From Paenibacillus solani (lineage in GTDB: Bacteria; Bacillota; Bacilli; Paenibacillales; Paenibacillaceae), in the NCBI RefSeq assembly GCF_001277345.1, contig NZ_LIUT01000001.1, positions 2,164,173 through 2,228,172 of the forward strand: 64,000 nt of DNA. Direction: 5' to 3'. The notes below the pieces were generated by a model. It worked only from the letters and a program-made list of their open reading frames with translations, was not told the DNA's origin and ran no database searches. A program made the position numbers and the translations under genes. Positions 34,386 through 43,156 of this stretch are shown here, piece by piece; within the stretch, counting starts at the first letter, position 1, and every line of letters starts with the position of its first letter.

Positions 34386-34591
34386 TTGCATTCCTCCAAC
34401 TGTATCTGATATGCTAGTCGTCATTTTTATGTAAGTATTAATTGATCATAGAGTTTGAATAGGCATTTTTGGGTTTTTGGGTTCGTGATACATCACCATC
34501 ATAAATGAAAAGAAGACCACGATGAAGGTTAACTATAGATTTACTCATTTATTACCTCTCTTGTTCTTATCGATAATCGCTACAGCAAAAC

Positions 34592-34617
34592 AAAAAAAGC
34601 CGCCAAATAGCGACTTT
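34592..34617 (-). terminator. Probable terminator after the GNAT gene
   Basis: Hairpin AAAGCCGC...GCGACTTT with mismatches, U-tract on the minus strand, just past the stop at 34631. It shares its right arm with 8284-8310. Confidence 0.6.
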
Positions 34618-34630
34618 CAATGGGATTTAT

Positions 34631-35191
34631 TCACCATGATTTTTGACCATACTCTTCTTTTAATATCGAATAATGTACGCTATCTGTTAGGATACCTTTT
34701 ACCATATGGTTTCTACGACGGGTACCTTCATATGTCATACCTAAGCGATCCAATACTTTTCCAGAAGCGCTATTCCTAACATCATATTCCGCAAATACGC
34801 GTTCTAAACCTAGTATGTTGAAGGCTAGTTCGAGTATTAATTTCCCTGCCTCTGTCATGTAGCCATTACCCCAAAAATGCCTGTTTAATGTATAACCCAG
34901 TTCACCGCTTTTATTATATTCATGTACTCTGAACTCGATCGTGCCAATCATTTTGTTGTTTTCTTTTAACAAGATTGCGTATTTACCTATAGGCTCTTTG
35001 ATGAAATAGTTAGCTATTAAGTTCTTGGTTCGGTTTATATCGGTATGTTGGTCATAAATGAAACGAGTAGTTTCCTCATCCGATGTATATTCATACATAT
35101 CTTCAGCATCCTCAAGGATAACCGGTCGTAAGATGATACGGTCACTTTCCATCTGACTGTGTTGAACTATTAATAGATTCATATTACTCAT
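34631..35191 (-). CDS. GNAT acetyltransferase (RimJ/RimL type)
   Basis: 186 aa, ATG at 35191 with AGAAGGA seven bases upstream. A RimJ/RimL-like GNAT fold: SDRIILRPVILEDAEDMYEYTSDEETTRF, then IGTIEFRVHEYNKSGELGYTLNRHFWGNGYMTEAGKLIL carrying the acetyl-CoA loop, and VRNSASGKVLDRLGMTYEGTRRRNHMVKG at the end. It acetylates the N-terminus of a ribosomal protein or another amine; the substrate is unknown. It is divergent from another GNAT gene at 35572 with 380 bases between them. Confidence 0.87.
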   Translation of the reverse strand: MSNMNLLIVQHSQMESDRIILRPVILEDAEDMYEYTSDEETTRFIYDQHTDINRTKNLIANYFIKEPIGKYAILLKENNKMIGTIEFRVHEYNKSGELGYTLNRHFWGNGYMTEAGKLILELAFNILGLERVFAEYDVRNSASGKVLDRLGMTYEGTRRRNHMVKGILTDSVHYSILKEEYGQKSW

Positions 35192-35571
35192 TATACATTC
35201 CTTCTTTATGATGTAATTTAAACTTCCTGCTTATTTATTGAACTTACTTATTATAATAGTATACTGCAAATTAGGTAGACAAACTGGCTCTTTCGGCTAG
35301 GACAATCATATTGAAATCTATTCCAGAATTTGAATGAGGTAGTTTTTGATTCTGCACACCCAGCTTGCATCGCTTTGCGCCTGCACTTCCATTTCTAATG
35401 CGAGAAGGTTAGATTTTCCGATATCCCTTAACAGTTTAAAGCTGTATTTTGATTTTGACTTCGTATAAGTTAGATATTAACATTGCTGTATCTCTATAAT
35501 GTGGACTAAGCTAACACTCTAGAGATGCCATTTCGTATGCTTTATTCAGACCTAATTGAGGGAGATCGTAT
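35192..35571. other. Intergenic region between divergent GNAT genes
   Basis: 380 AT-rich bases. They must hold two divergent promoters; TTAT(A)AT-like boxes occur on both strands but none is decisive. A 13-base string, CTCTTTCGGCTAG, also occurs near 38277; otherwise I see nothing in it. Confidence 0.4.
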
Positions 35572-36048
35572 ATGATTATTCGAGAAATTAAAAAAGAAGA
35601 CAATGCAAAGGTAAAAGAAATTATACAAGATTCACTAAAATCCCTTGGATTAGCAATCCCTGGAACGGCGTATTTTGATCCTCAACTTAACAATCTTCAT
35701 CACTATTACAAGCATTTACAACATGCGAACTACTGGGTCGTAGAAATGGACGGAGAAGTTGTTGGTGGAGTCGGCATAGCACCGTTTAACGAACAAGAGG
35801 AAGTTTGCGAATTACAAAAACTATATTTAAGTCCAAAAGCACAAGGGTTAGGACTCGGAAAGAAGCTAATGGAAACAGCACTGTCATTTGCCTCAGCGTA
35901 TTATGCAAAGTGTTATTTGGAAACAACGCATGAATTAATTGCTGCTTGCAGATTATATAAAAAATTTGGTTTCACTCTGTTACAAGAGCCACTACCAGGT
36001 TCTGATCATTCTGCTATGGATGCTTGGTATATTAAAGAATTGAATTAA
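35572..36048 (+). CDS. GNAT acetyltransferase
   Basis: 158 aa, ATG at 35572 with GAGGGAG eight bases upstream. GNAT core: WVVEMDGEVVGGVGIAPFNEQEEVCELQKLYLSPKAQGLGLGKKLMETAL, with the acetyl-CoA pyrophosphate loop Q-G-L-G-L-G-K, and a following ETTHELIAACRLYKKFGF segment typical of YjgM/PhnO-like enzymes. The substrate is unknown. Ends in a bidirectional terminator (36163-36205). Confidence 0.88.
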   Translation: MIIREIKKEDNAKVKEIIQDSLKSLGLAIPGTAYFDPQLNNLHHYYKHLQHANYWVVEMDGEVVGGVGIAPFNEQEEVCELQKLYLSPKAQGLGLGKKLMETALSFASAYYAKCYLETTHELIAACRLYKKFGFTLLQEPLPGSDHSAMDAWYIKELN

Positions 36049-36162
36049 CGGTCCCTTGTACAACTATCTAGGATACTCTTAATACTGAGATTTTGGGGAA
36101 CCATTAAAACCTTTCACGTTGTTTTATAAGGAACGGCACAGAGCTTGTGATCGAAGTGTAAA

Positions 36163-36205
36163 GAATAAAACCGCTCCTCCTTTGTGGGGGAACGGTTTTA
36201 TTTTC
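36163..36205. terminator. Bidirectional terminator
   Basis: AAAACCG...CGGTTTT arms (36167-36173 and 36193-36199) with A-rich and T-rich flanks. It serves the GNAT gene on the plus strand and the anti-sigma-like gene on the minus strand. Confidence 0.78.
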
Positions 36206-36245
36206 TCGACAAGCTGTTTTGTTTATAACGATCAGTTCTGCTATC

Positions 36246-37313
36246 CTACCATGACGTTTCCGTTTTGTGTTCAATCACTTGAGATACTTTGGGTGCTAAT
36301 ATTTGTTTTAATTGTTCCAAGGTTTCGTCATCAGAAGCTTTTCCATGCAGATCGGCTTGGATTTGTTTTTTGGCCTGCGTACTTGCGATCACATCTAATA
36401 CTTGTTGTTTAGAAATCTTCTTAGATGCCGCGATCTCGACGACAGATATACCCTTTGCCAGTTCTTGTTTCAATTCAGCCGGACTCATTTGAAGCAAAGA
36501 AAAGAGATTTTCATCGTTTAAAAAGGCATCCGCAGTATAGTCAGGCTTACCGTTTGTAGTGAAATAGCCTTCCACTGACGGAGCAGATCCGCCTCCGATC
36601 AGAGAAACACTGATCGTATTCCCTTGAACTAATGCCTGATAATACGGCGTTGTCGATCCCTTTTCGGCATAGTTCAATATAAGCGTTTTTTGGTCTGGAT
36701 TCTGAATTGGTTCCATGCTGTATTCGTACTTTTCACTGCTTCCGAACAGTTTGTTAATGAGCTCATCTACTTTTAATTTGATCTCTTCATCGGTTAAGGA
36801 GATAACTGGCTTCCCTAGAGGCTCCCAATTCTCCTGGTTTACATGTTCGATCTCACCCGTGATACCATTTAAATCAAGTCTGACCTTTTTTCCGTAAGCT
36901 CCTTTTTCCTCCAGCACGATGCTTGTTTGAATGGCTTTCCCCATACTCACATTTGTGGGGTCTACTCCAAGCTGGCTGGCGTCGGTAATTACAAACGATT
37001 TGGTTTCCGGATAAGAATGATAGAGTTTCTCAAGCGCTGCTTGGCCAACCGAATCCATCCTAATTTGTTCAGCCGTCATCGGTGTTCTTGTCATCATTTC
37101 AATCAGGGGAGGAGCAGCGAAAGCTGCGGTTGGAATCATAATTACTGCAGCAACGATGCCGCCGATTAGTCGTTTTTTCATAATATTTTTGCTCCTTTGT
37201 TGTTTTAAGTATTGAGAATAGGATTGTTCGATCCGTTTGGAAACGGCCTGGGGGCATTCCAAGGTTTCTGCCTCTTGATGCAGGTGCTCGCGGATTTGGC
37301 TTTCAATAGGCAT
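36246..37313 (-). CDS. Membrane-anchored protein, probable anti-sigma partner of the ECF sigma factor
   Basis: 355 aa from the ATG at 37313, which overlaps the last codons of the sigma gene by 11 bases. N-terminal ~45 residues are cytoplasmic and helical (IESQIREHLHQEAETLECPQAVSKRIEQSYSQY). One membrane helix follows (LIGGIVAAVIMIPTAAFA). The rest is an extracytoplasmic domain of ~290 residues with a helical C-terminus (ELAKGISVVEIAASKKISKQQVLDVI). Gene order and topology match anti-sigma factors or DUF4179-like proteins, although no zinc-binding anti-sigma motif (HxxxCxxC) is visible. Sensing of envelope stress or an antibiotic is a reasonable guess. Confidence 0.75.
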   Translation of the reverse strand: MPIESQIREHLHQEAETLECPQAVSKRIEQSYSQYLKQQRSKNIMKKRLIGGIVAAVIMIPTAAFAAPPLIEMMTRTPMTAEQIRMDSVGQAALEKLYHSYPETKSFVITDASQLGVDPTNVSMGKAIQTSIVLEEKGAYGKKVRLDLNGITGEIEHVNQENWEPLGKPVISLTDEEIKLKVDELINKLFGSSEKYEYSMEPIQNPDQKTLILNYAEKGSTTPYYQALVQGNTISVSLIGGGSAPSVEGYFTTNGKPDYTADAFLNDENLFSLLQMSPAELKQELAKGISVVEIAASKKISKQQVLDVIASTQAKKQIQADLHGKASDDETLEQLKQILAPKVSQVIEHKTETSW

Positions 37314-37878
37314 TGTTCTTTTCCATCCTTTCCAGAGAATGATTTCCCATGTGTTTTCGAAGCGATTGCATGCCGGCATGATATCTGGATTTGACCGTAC
37401 CCACTGGAATATCTAGCAATGTCGCAATCTCCTCCAGCGTATAGTCGTGGTAAAAGCGGAGGATGATCACCGTTCGCTGTTTGTCGGTCAGCTTTTGCAT
37501 CGCTTTTGATATTTCGGGGTCTATCCCATCTGTTGTCTCCTTGGGCTGATCCCAATATAGCTCTTCCCGAGAAAAGACACGGATGCGATCAAAAATTCGA
37601 AATCTCCTCCAGCTTTTCACTCGAAATCTCTGCACTTGTCGGATAACCAAGCCGTGCAGCCAGAAATGGAATGGACGATCTAGGTCGTAGTTGGGAAGCG
37701 AGGTCCACATTTGCATGTAAATCTCATTCATGATATCTTCGCGATCCTGTGGATGATCCACCAGAAAAGAAACAGTCCGGTAGATATCTCGATAGGTGGC
37801 ATCATATAACGTGTGAAACGCCTGCTGATCTCCTTCGATCATTTTTATGAGCTCGTGGTACATAGATTCACTTTGCAT
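37303..37878 (-). CDS. ECF RNA polymerase sigma factor
   Basis: 191 aa. Region 2 (FHTLYDATYRDIYRTVSFLVDHPQDREDIMNEIYMQMWTSLPNYD) and region 4 (MQKLTDKQRTVIILRFYHDYTLEEIATLLDIPVGTVKSRYHAGMQSLRKHM) are both complete, the usual ECF pair without region 3. GGAGG lies ten bases before the ATG. The downstream, overlapping gene encodes a one-helix membrane protein expected to hold it inactive. Upstream, GAAC-N15-CGAC (37918-37940) reads as an ECF-type promoter, so autoregulation is likely. Targets are unknown; the neighbouring biosynthetic operon at 38.6-64 kb is read toward it but its promoter lies outside the window. Confidence 0.9.
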   Translation of the reverse strand: MQSESMYHELIKMIEGDQQAFHTLYDATYRDIYRTVSFLVDHPQDREDIMNEIYMQMWTSLPNYDLDRPFHFWLHGLVIRQVQRFRVKSWRRFRIFDRIRVFSREELYWDQPKETTDGIDPEISKAMQKLTDKQRTVIILRFYHDYTLEEIATLLDIPVGTVKSRYHAGMQSLRKHMGNHSLERMEKNNAY

Positions 37879-37917
37879 TCAGAGGGCCCTCCTGTGTAAG
37901 CAGCTACACCCTATATT

Positions 37918-37940
37918 GTCGCTCGATGGAAAAAAAGTTC
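37918..37940 (-). promoter_or_regulatory. Candidate ECF-type promoter of the sigma operon
   Basis: On the minus strand GAAC (37940-37937), 15 bases, then CGAC (37921-37918), about 40 bases before the sigma start codon. The spacing and motifs fit autoregulated ECF promoters. Confidence 0.45.
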
Positions 37941-38617
37941 GGTTTTTTATATCATTCTAAAAAAATATAATAGGCGTATATCCCAAGTCGCTTCTAAATT
38001 TCGTTATTGAATCAACCATAAGATTATGAGATATATTCGATAAAAGTCCAACGCACCAATTATCATATCAAAGGAAACTGCTTTAGGTTTTAAGCGGAAA
38101 TAAAGCTTGATAAGAATGTAAACAACAGCAACTATAGGAAGGATGGTATTAAGGAGCCGAACCTTACTGTGTTAGCAATGGAAAGACGAGATATGTGTAC
38201 ATGGTAAATTACTCGAACCTTTCATGTGAGAGCCATTAGCTATATATTAATTATGGATGACCATGGTATGTTCTGTCTCTTTCGGCTAGCGATACAAGTC
38301 TTCGTCCTTTCGCAAGACAAGATATTGTATCTCTAAATAAAAAAAAGCCGCTTTCGCGGCATCATTTGAATATACAACTTCCTGTCGTCTTATACGATTG
38401 TACTTTTATTTGTTTAGACACCTCAAAATTATCTTCCGCATCTTACGACATGGAGGCTTTCTCCTGCTGGTGATTATACTCATGTTATAGGCTTAGTCCC
38501 AGCGAGAGTCTTAGTGAGCTTGTGTTCTTGTTCTACGCACAACTTACATGTTTCTTGCATTGGTCAATGGTCACGGCATGTGCATGGCAAGATGCCCTAT
38601 CCATCCGATGACAGCGA
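37941..38617. other. Non-coding interval between the sigma operon and the biosynthetic operon
   Basis: About 680 bases with no supported gene. It contains a terminator-like hairpin (GCCGC-TTTC-GCGGC, 38339-38360) with a U-tract on the minus strand, about 260 bases beyond the last biosynthetic gene. The remainder is AT-rich and I find nothing convincing. Confidence 0.55.
38339..38360 (-). terminator. Probable terminator of the biosynthetic operon
   Basis: Minus strand GCCGC-GAAA-GCGGC followed by eight T residues. It is the first strong terminator after the M20 gene. Confidence 0.75.
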
Positions 38618-39985
38618 CTACGCTCCGTACCTCTCCAGCACCTGGTAAATCGCATCAGTGCCGAACCCGATCGCTTCTACGGGAATGCGTTCATCCGCCG
38701 CATGAATCAGTTTAGTAAACTGCATGTCCTTGGGCAGCGGCATTGGCAGGAAACCATAGGTTTGGATGCCAAGCCTCGCAAACAATCTTCCATCCGTCCC
38801 TCCGGGCAGCAGCATCGGCACCGGAACGGCTTCCTTATCCGCTTCTTTCAGCACATCGGATAACAAATCGAACATCCCCATGTCGGGAGCTGCGGCGCAT
38901 GGGTCATGGCGCAGCACTTCCAATCCAATCGAATCATCAATCGCGAACCGGCGGAGCTCGTCTATAAATTGCTGAGGAGTGATGCCCGGCAGCGTTCGAC
39001 CGTCCAGCTCGACCGTAATTTCGCTTGGATGAACGTTGATTTTCTCGCCGCCGCGGACGACGGTCGCGCTGACCGTATTACGTAGAAGCGGGGTGAACAT
39101 CTCGCCCTTTTCCCCAAGCAGCTTCAGGAGGAGGGCGCTGAACCGTGGACGCAGCAGCCCTCTCAGCAGCAGCGCCGGCAACAGCGGCAGCGCGGCGGCC
39201 ATGCCTTCAATCATTAACCGGGCCGCTGGGGTCGCACGTATCGGCAGGGTATTCTTGCTAAGCGATTGCAGCATATTCCCCAATTGCCCCATGCAGTCAG
39301 CCCCCTGTTTGCCCATGGAACCATGGCCTCCGTCCCCTCGAATCGTCGCTTTGAGCCAACATAATTGCTTCTCCGCTACCATAATCGGATAAAAGGTTTT
39401 TCCGAGTGCATGAAACGAGAAGCCGCCAAATTCTCCGAGCGCATACTTTACGCCCGCAAAATAATCAGCATGCCGCTCTACCAAGAAGGAAGCCCCGAAT
39501 TCGCCCCCTGCTTCCTCATCACTGACAATCGCCAGAATGAGATCACCTCGCAAGGGCAGCTTACGGACATGCGCGCGGAGGAAAGCTGATACGAGCATCG
39601 CCACGCCGCCTTTCATATCAAGCGTGCCTCGTCCCCAGACGAAGCCGTCGTGGACGTCACCCCCGAAGGGATCTCGGCTCCATGCTTGTTTGTCGACACC
39701 GACGACATCGACATGACCATACAGCAGCAGCGGCGGTGCATCTCCGCTGCCCTTGATTCTGGCCAACAAATTGGGCCGGGCCGGATCAAGCGCTTCAATC
39801 TGCGTCTCAATGCCCGCCTCATCAAGCAGTTGCCGGATATACATAATACATGCGGCTTCCTCGCCAGGCGGATTTGTTGTGTTGAAGCGGATCAATGCCT
39901 GCAAAATCTCCACGGGAGACGGCAGCTCCTCATAACACTGGGCTCCATCTTGTTCCAACTCATCATTGGCCAGCCCGATACCCAT
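38618..39985 (-). CDS. M20 family metallopeptidase
   Basis: 455 aa from the ATG at 39985 (AAGGAG seven bases upstream; 19 extra codons lack support). Zinc-dependent amidohydrolase/peptidase of the ArgE/DapE/CPDG2 group. Visible metal ligands and catalytic residues: LLLYGHVDVVGVDKQ (His, Asp), WGRGTLDMKGGVAM (bridging Asp), IVSDEEAGGEFGASFL (catalytic Glu pair), and GGTDGRLFARLGIQTYGF near the C-terminus. It is the last gene of the biosynthetic operon, 106 bases after the MAT gene. It may trim an N-acyl or N-aminoacyl group from a pro-form of the product, hydrolyse a side product, or protect the host; these roles are inferred. No signal peptide, so action is cytoplasmic. Confidence 0.88.
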   Translation of the reverse strand: MGIGLANDELEQDGAQCYEELPSPVEILQALIRFNTTNPPGEEAACIMYIRQLLDEAGIETQIEALDPARPNLLARIKGSGDAPPLLLYGHVDVVGVDKQAWSRDPFGGDVHDGFVWGRGTLDMKGGVAMLVSAFLRAHVRKLPLRGDLILAIVSDEEAGGEFGASFLVERHADYFAGVKYALGEFGGFSFHALGKTFYPIMVAEKQLCWLKATIRGDGGHGSMGKQGADCMGQLGNMLQSLSKNTLPIRATPAARLMIEGMAAALPLLPALLLRGLLRPRFSALLLKLLGEKGEMFTPLLRNTVSATVVRGGEKINVHPSEITVELDGRTLPGITPQQFIDELRRFAIDDSIGLEVLRHDPCAAAPDMGMFDLLSDVLKEADKEAVPVPMLLPGGTDGRLFARLGIQTYGFLPMPLPKDMQFTKLIHAADERIPVEAIGFGTDAIYQVLERYGA

Positions 39986-40091
39986 GACCCCGCTCCTTCC
40001 TATAAGAGGATGTTCATTAACTGCGTTTTGGAAAAAACACACAGCGGAAGAATAAGCTTAAGTGCTGAAAACCGATCATTTTAAACACGCA

Positions 40092-41378
40092 CTATAGTAG
40101 ACTGCCCGAGTATAGCTGGTCTTCTGTAACTACGCCTTGCAAGCCGCGCAGGTCGAACTCACCTTGTAGTCTTTCAAGTCGACGCTGTTGCTCTTGGGGA
40201 GATGTGCCTTTGGTACGAAACACCGATTTCAGCATCTCCAACGCTTGCAGAACATGCGCCTCCGCTACTTGCTCTCCCGTCTCCCGCAGTCGATCAACCA
40301 AAGTCTGTACGCCGCGGTAAGGCAAAACGACGCCTTGTTCATATTCCGCTGGGTTCCAGTTGCGGTTGCGGAGGCAAGTGACGATAGCCAGACAACGATT
40401 AAGCAATTCAATGGAGTAAACGCCCGCCTGCTGACTCGAAGCAACCAGTTGTGCCTCATCCCCCTCGTCGTCAAAAGCGTATACTCGCAGTCCGTCTGGA
40501 GGAGCCAGCCGTTTCAACACATTACCCGGGCCAAGTTCGACGGCAGTGGCAATGCCCATGCTTTTCTGAAATGCAAGGACCGCTGGCCAATTGACGGGGT
40601 CCGTCAATCCCCTTTCCAGCATAACGGTGATCTCATCTGTGTTTTCATATGGATGGCCTGTCAATGAGGAAACTACGGGAAAATCCAACTCTCCAAATGA
40701 GACATGACTTAGCACTTCGGCAAAACGCTCCGCTACGGGTAACATTAACGGGCTATGAAACGGCGCACTTACCTGAAGCTGAATGACTGAGGCCCCAAGT
40801 GCTGATAGTCTTTCAGACGCTTCTTGGACTGCCTCTTTATGGCCCGATATCACCGTTTGCCGCTCTGAATTTATATTCGATATTACAACAATGCGACTCT
40901 CCTCTGCGTAGCCTGCGTTGGTTTCCAAGCATACGCTGGCGACGACATCAGAACTCGGACCATTAACGGCGGCCATTGCTCCGATTCCCGCAGCAGCAGC
41001 TTCCTGCATCAATTCGCCGCGTCGGCGTACGAGCCGAAGCGCATCAGGGAATGTTATGGCTCCCGCGCAGGTTAGAGCGGTAATTTCGCCCAAGCTGTGC
41101 CCGGCAGCCAACGCCGGAGTGTACCCCCATTCTTGGCTGTAGACGCGGTACATCGCCACGCCAAGCGCAAGGATAGCGGGCTGGGCGTTGTCCGTCCGCG
41201 TCAGCTCGGTCAACGGACCCTCAAACATCAGGCTGTCAAGGCGCATGCCCAGCACTTCGTTCGCTTCTTCTATTGTCACTTTGGCAACCGCATGCCTTTC
41301 GCTGAGCGCTTTTCCCATACCGACTCGCTGCGAACCCTGACCCGGAAACCATATCGCATGTTTATTTAGCATATTCAT
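40092..41378 (-). CDS. Discrete ACP S-malonyltransferase (trans-acting AT)
   Basis: 428 aa. Transfers malonyl from CoA to a carrier protein. FPGQGSQRVGMG at the N-terminus, GHSLGE near residue 95 with the catalytic Ser, and SAPFHSPLM with the catalytic His give the FabD/PksC signature. ~110 residues extend beyond FabD length (ELLNRCLAIVTCLRNRNWNPAEYEQGVVLPYRG to the end), as in discrete ATs of trans-AT polyketide clusters. AAGGAG five bases before the ATG. The KS module at 43157-53638 has no AT domain and only a linker in its place, so this enzyme is the natural supplier of malonate to that ACP. Translated right after the thioesterase gene (16-base gap). Confidence 0.92.
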   Translation of the reverse strand: MNMLNKHAIWFPGQGSQRVGMGKALSERHAVAKVTIEEANEVLGMRLDSLMFEGPLTELTRTDNAQPAILALGVAMYRVYSQEWGYTPALAAGHSLGEITALTCAGAITFPDALRLVRRRGELMQEAAAAGIGAMAAVNGPSSDVVASVCLETNAGYAEESRIVVISNINSERQTVISGHKEAVQEASERLSALGASVIQLQVSAPFHSPLMLPVAERFAEVLSHVSFGELDFPVVSSLTGHPYENTDEITVMLERGLTDPVNWPAVLAFQKSMGIATAVELGPGNVLKRLAPPDGLRVYAFDDEGDEAQLVASSQQAGVYSIELLNRCLAIVTCLRNRNWNPAEYEQGVVLPYRGVQTLVDRLRETGEQVAEAHVLQALEMLKSVFRTKGTSPQEQQRRLERLQGEFDLRGLQGVVTEDQLYSGSLL

Positions 41379-41394
41379 TCACGCTCCTTACTGG

Positions 41395-42111
41395 TCAGAT
41401 CGGGGCAGGCGCCTCGGTCAGCATTTTGTTTATCATTTCTACAATCTCACTTTCTCGCTCATGTAGAAAAAAATGTCCACCTTCAAACAGCACCGTCTCA
41501 CTGCCTCCCGTAGCGTAATACTCCCATTCACTGAGCGGGCCCTTGACGCAGTCGTCATCCTTGCCACACAAGATAGTGAGCCGGAGCGGCAGCGGCGGCC
41601 GCATCCGATGCTCGTATTCACCGATAAGGTTGAAGTCGGCTCTTAGTATCGGCATAAACATATCCACCAGCTCCCGATGTTGGAACAACTCATCTGAGAT
41701 GCCGCCATACTTCTTCAGTTCATCGAGAAACTCGTCATCTGCAAGCATATGGATTCGGCGAGCCTTCTCCTGCTCGCAATGCGGCGCCCCTCTGCCGGAG
41801 AGGAAGACTGCTGAAGGCAGTGGGAATCCTTCCTCGTAAAGCGCATGCAGCAGCTCATATCCGAGCAGGCTGCCCATGCTGTGACCAAATAAAGCATATG
41901 AATCGGAGGCAAGAGCTGTCTCCTTCACCAGCGGCAGCAAATCCTCCACAGCTTCTATCACGTTCGCATAGAACCGCTCACTCATACGGCTTCCTCTGCC
42001 CGCCAATTCGGCAGGCACCAGACGAACGGCAGAATGCAGCCTGTTCGACCAGCGCTTGTACACTTGTGCAGAGCCTCCTGCATATGGCAAACAAATCAAA
42101 GATACCGTCAT
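41395..42111 (-). CDS. Type II thioesterase
   Basis: 238 aa from the ATG at 42111 (GGAGG eight bases upstream); the frame is open 44 codons further, but that part lacks the fold and overlaps the preceding gene. An alpha/beta hydrolase: LICLPYAGGSAQVYKRW, LVPAELAGRGSRMSE, ALFGHSMGSLLGYEL with the nucleophile Ser, and GGHFFLHERESE with the catalytic His, all as in GrsT/SrfD-type editing thioesterases. It removes misprimed or stalled acyl groups from carrier proteins. As the megasynthases contain no integrated TE, this protein could also take part in chain release, but TEII enzymes normally edit. Confidence 0.93.
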   Translation of the reverse strand: MTVSLICLPYAGGSAQVYKRWSNRLHSAVRLVPAELAGRGSRMSERFYANVIEAVEDLLPLVKETALASDSYALFGHSMGSLLGYELLHALYEEGFPLPSAVFLSGRGAPHCEQEKARRIHMLADDEFLDELKKYGGISDELFQHRELVDMFMPILRADFNLIGEYEHRMRPPLPLRLTILCGKDDDCVKGPLSEWEYYATGGSETVLFEGGHFFLHERESEIVEMINKMLTEAPAPI

Positions 42112-42151
42112 AACACCCGCCTCCCGAGTAACATGTTGGTGTAAGCTGTCT

Positions 42152-43123
42152 TTACGCGCCAGCGACAAGTGTCGTCCAGAACTTTTTTTCTTTGGCGAAC
42201 AAATCGTCCGCGAGTGCCAGCTCTCTTCCGCGATCGAAGTCACCCGTCACAAAGCGATCTTTTAGTAGATCCCAACCGTCCCGCACTGCATCAAGCTGAC
42301 TGGACAGAGAATCATACAGTGCTGCGTCTATCAGCTCCTTCTCTTGCATGGAGCGAAGCAGCGACATATTGGCAATATGCCGATTGCAGATGATATTAAC
42401 TCCCACTAGGCCATAGGTTAAGTGAGCTTGCTTCTTCTCCGGGTCGGAATCTACATTCCACATGCCCTCTACCGAGAATTTCCCCAGCTCCCTCGTCAGC
42501 CGCTCCGCATTTTCTACCACTTCACCGAGCTTGAGCTCGTAGGGCTCAATTTTCTCCTGCAGGTTATATACGTAGTAGGCTGGCCCCAAATAGTCCGGAT
42601 TCACATTGTATTCCGAGTTGCCATACGCCTTGAGCAGCCTTTCTTCTGGCACCTCATGTTCCTCGTAGCCCGCAAGTGTGTCGTCAATGACATAAAAGAC
42701 GCCGCGCTCCTTGTCATATCCGTTAAACAGCGAATAATGATACCAATGGAATTTTTTCCAGGCCATGCTGCCCGGGAGCCAGTCATACAGATCAACATTG
42801 ACACTCAAGTTGCGTCCGCCCGTAAGCATTCCCCTGATTTCCTCCAGCACCGTCTCTTTGCTTCGGAAATGACCGGGTTCGATTAAGCGAATCACCTGCG
42901 ACAGCGGGAATCTGGCAGGATCGTCCAAATAATACAGCGTATCAATTGTTGGATAGCGGAAGTCCTTGTCCGTTGCCGCCTCCCAAGGAAAGTAACGGTA
43001 GATGTTCAAATACGCGGCATCCTTGTAGCTTGGTTCCACCGATACCGCAATGGAAAATGCCTGGTTCAGCATGCAGTTCATCCAAAACTCGTTAAACGGT
43101 TTTCTTTCCATCGACAGCTTCAT
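42152..43123 (-). CDS. BtrH_N-like protein of the NRPS cluster
   Basis: 323 aa, AAGGAGG before the ATG. Cys17 in NEFWMNCMLNQ, His126/His129 in KKFHWYHYSLFNGYD and Asp147/Asp148 in FYVIDDTL give a plausible papain-like triad, as in BtrH, which moves an acyl chain from a carrier protein to an amine. The remaining ~170 residues are helical. It follows the terminal-C-domain megasynthase by 33 bases and precedes the TEII gene, exactly where a release or transfer enzyme would be encoded. Such BtrH-like genes accompany other Firmicute NRPS clusters but few have been tested. I propose that it releases or transfers the peptidyl chain; this is inference. A second relative lies at 3420-4400. Confidence 0.72.
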   Translation of the reverse strand: MKLSMERKPFNEFWMNCMLNQAFSIAVSVEPSYKDAAYLNIYRYFPWEAATDKDFRYPTIDTLYYLDDPARFPLSQVIRLIEPGHFRSKETVLEEIRGMLTGGRNLSVNVDLYDWLPGSMAWKKFHWYHYSLFNGYDKERGVFYVIDDTLAGYEEHEVPEERLLKAYGNSEYNVNPDYLGPAYYVYNLQEKIEPYELKLGEVVENAERLTRELGKFSVEGMWNVDSDPEKKQAHLTYGLVGVNIICNRHIANMSLLRSMQEKELIDAALYDSLSSQLDAVRDGWDLLKDRFVTGDFDRGRELALADDLFAKEKKFWTTLVAGA

Positions 43124-43156
43124 TGTTCGCCGCCTCCTTAAGCTCAGAATGTTAGT

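Noticed and set aside
35284..38290. Repeated CTCTTTCGGCTAG strings near 35290 and 38277 as an insertion-element trace
   Set aside because: Only 13 bases match, no longer homology or inverted ends surround them, and no transposase is nearby.
42112..42243. 44-residue N-terminal extension of the thioesterase
   Set aside because: It overlaps the end of the BtrH-like gene, lacks the fold, and a strong ribosome binding site precedes the internal ATG.
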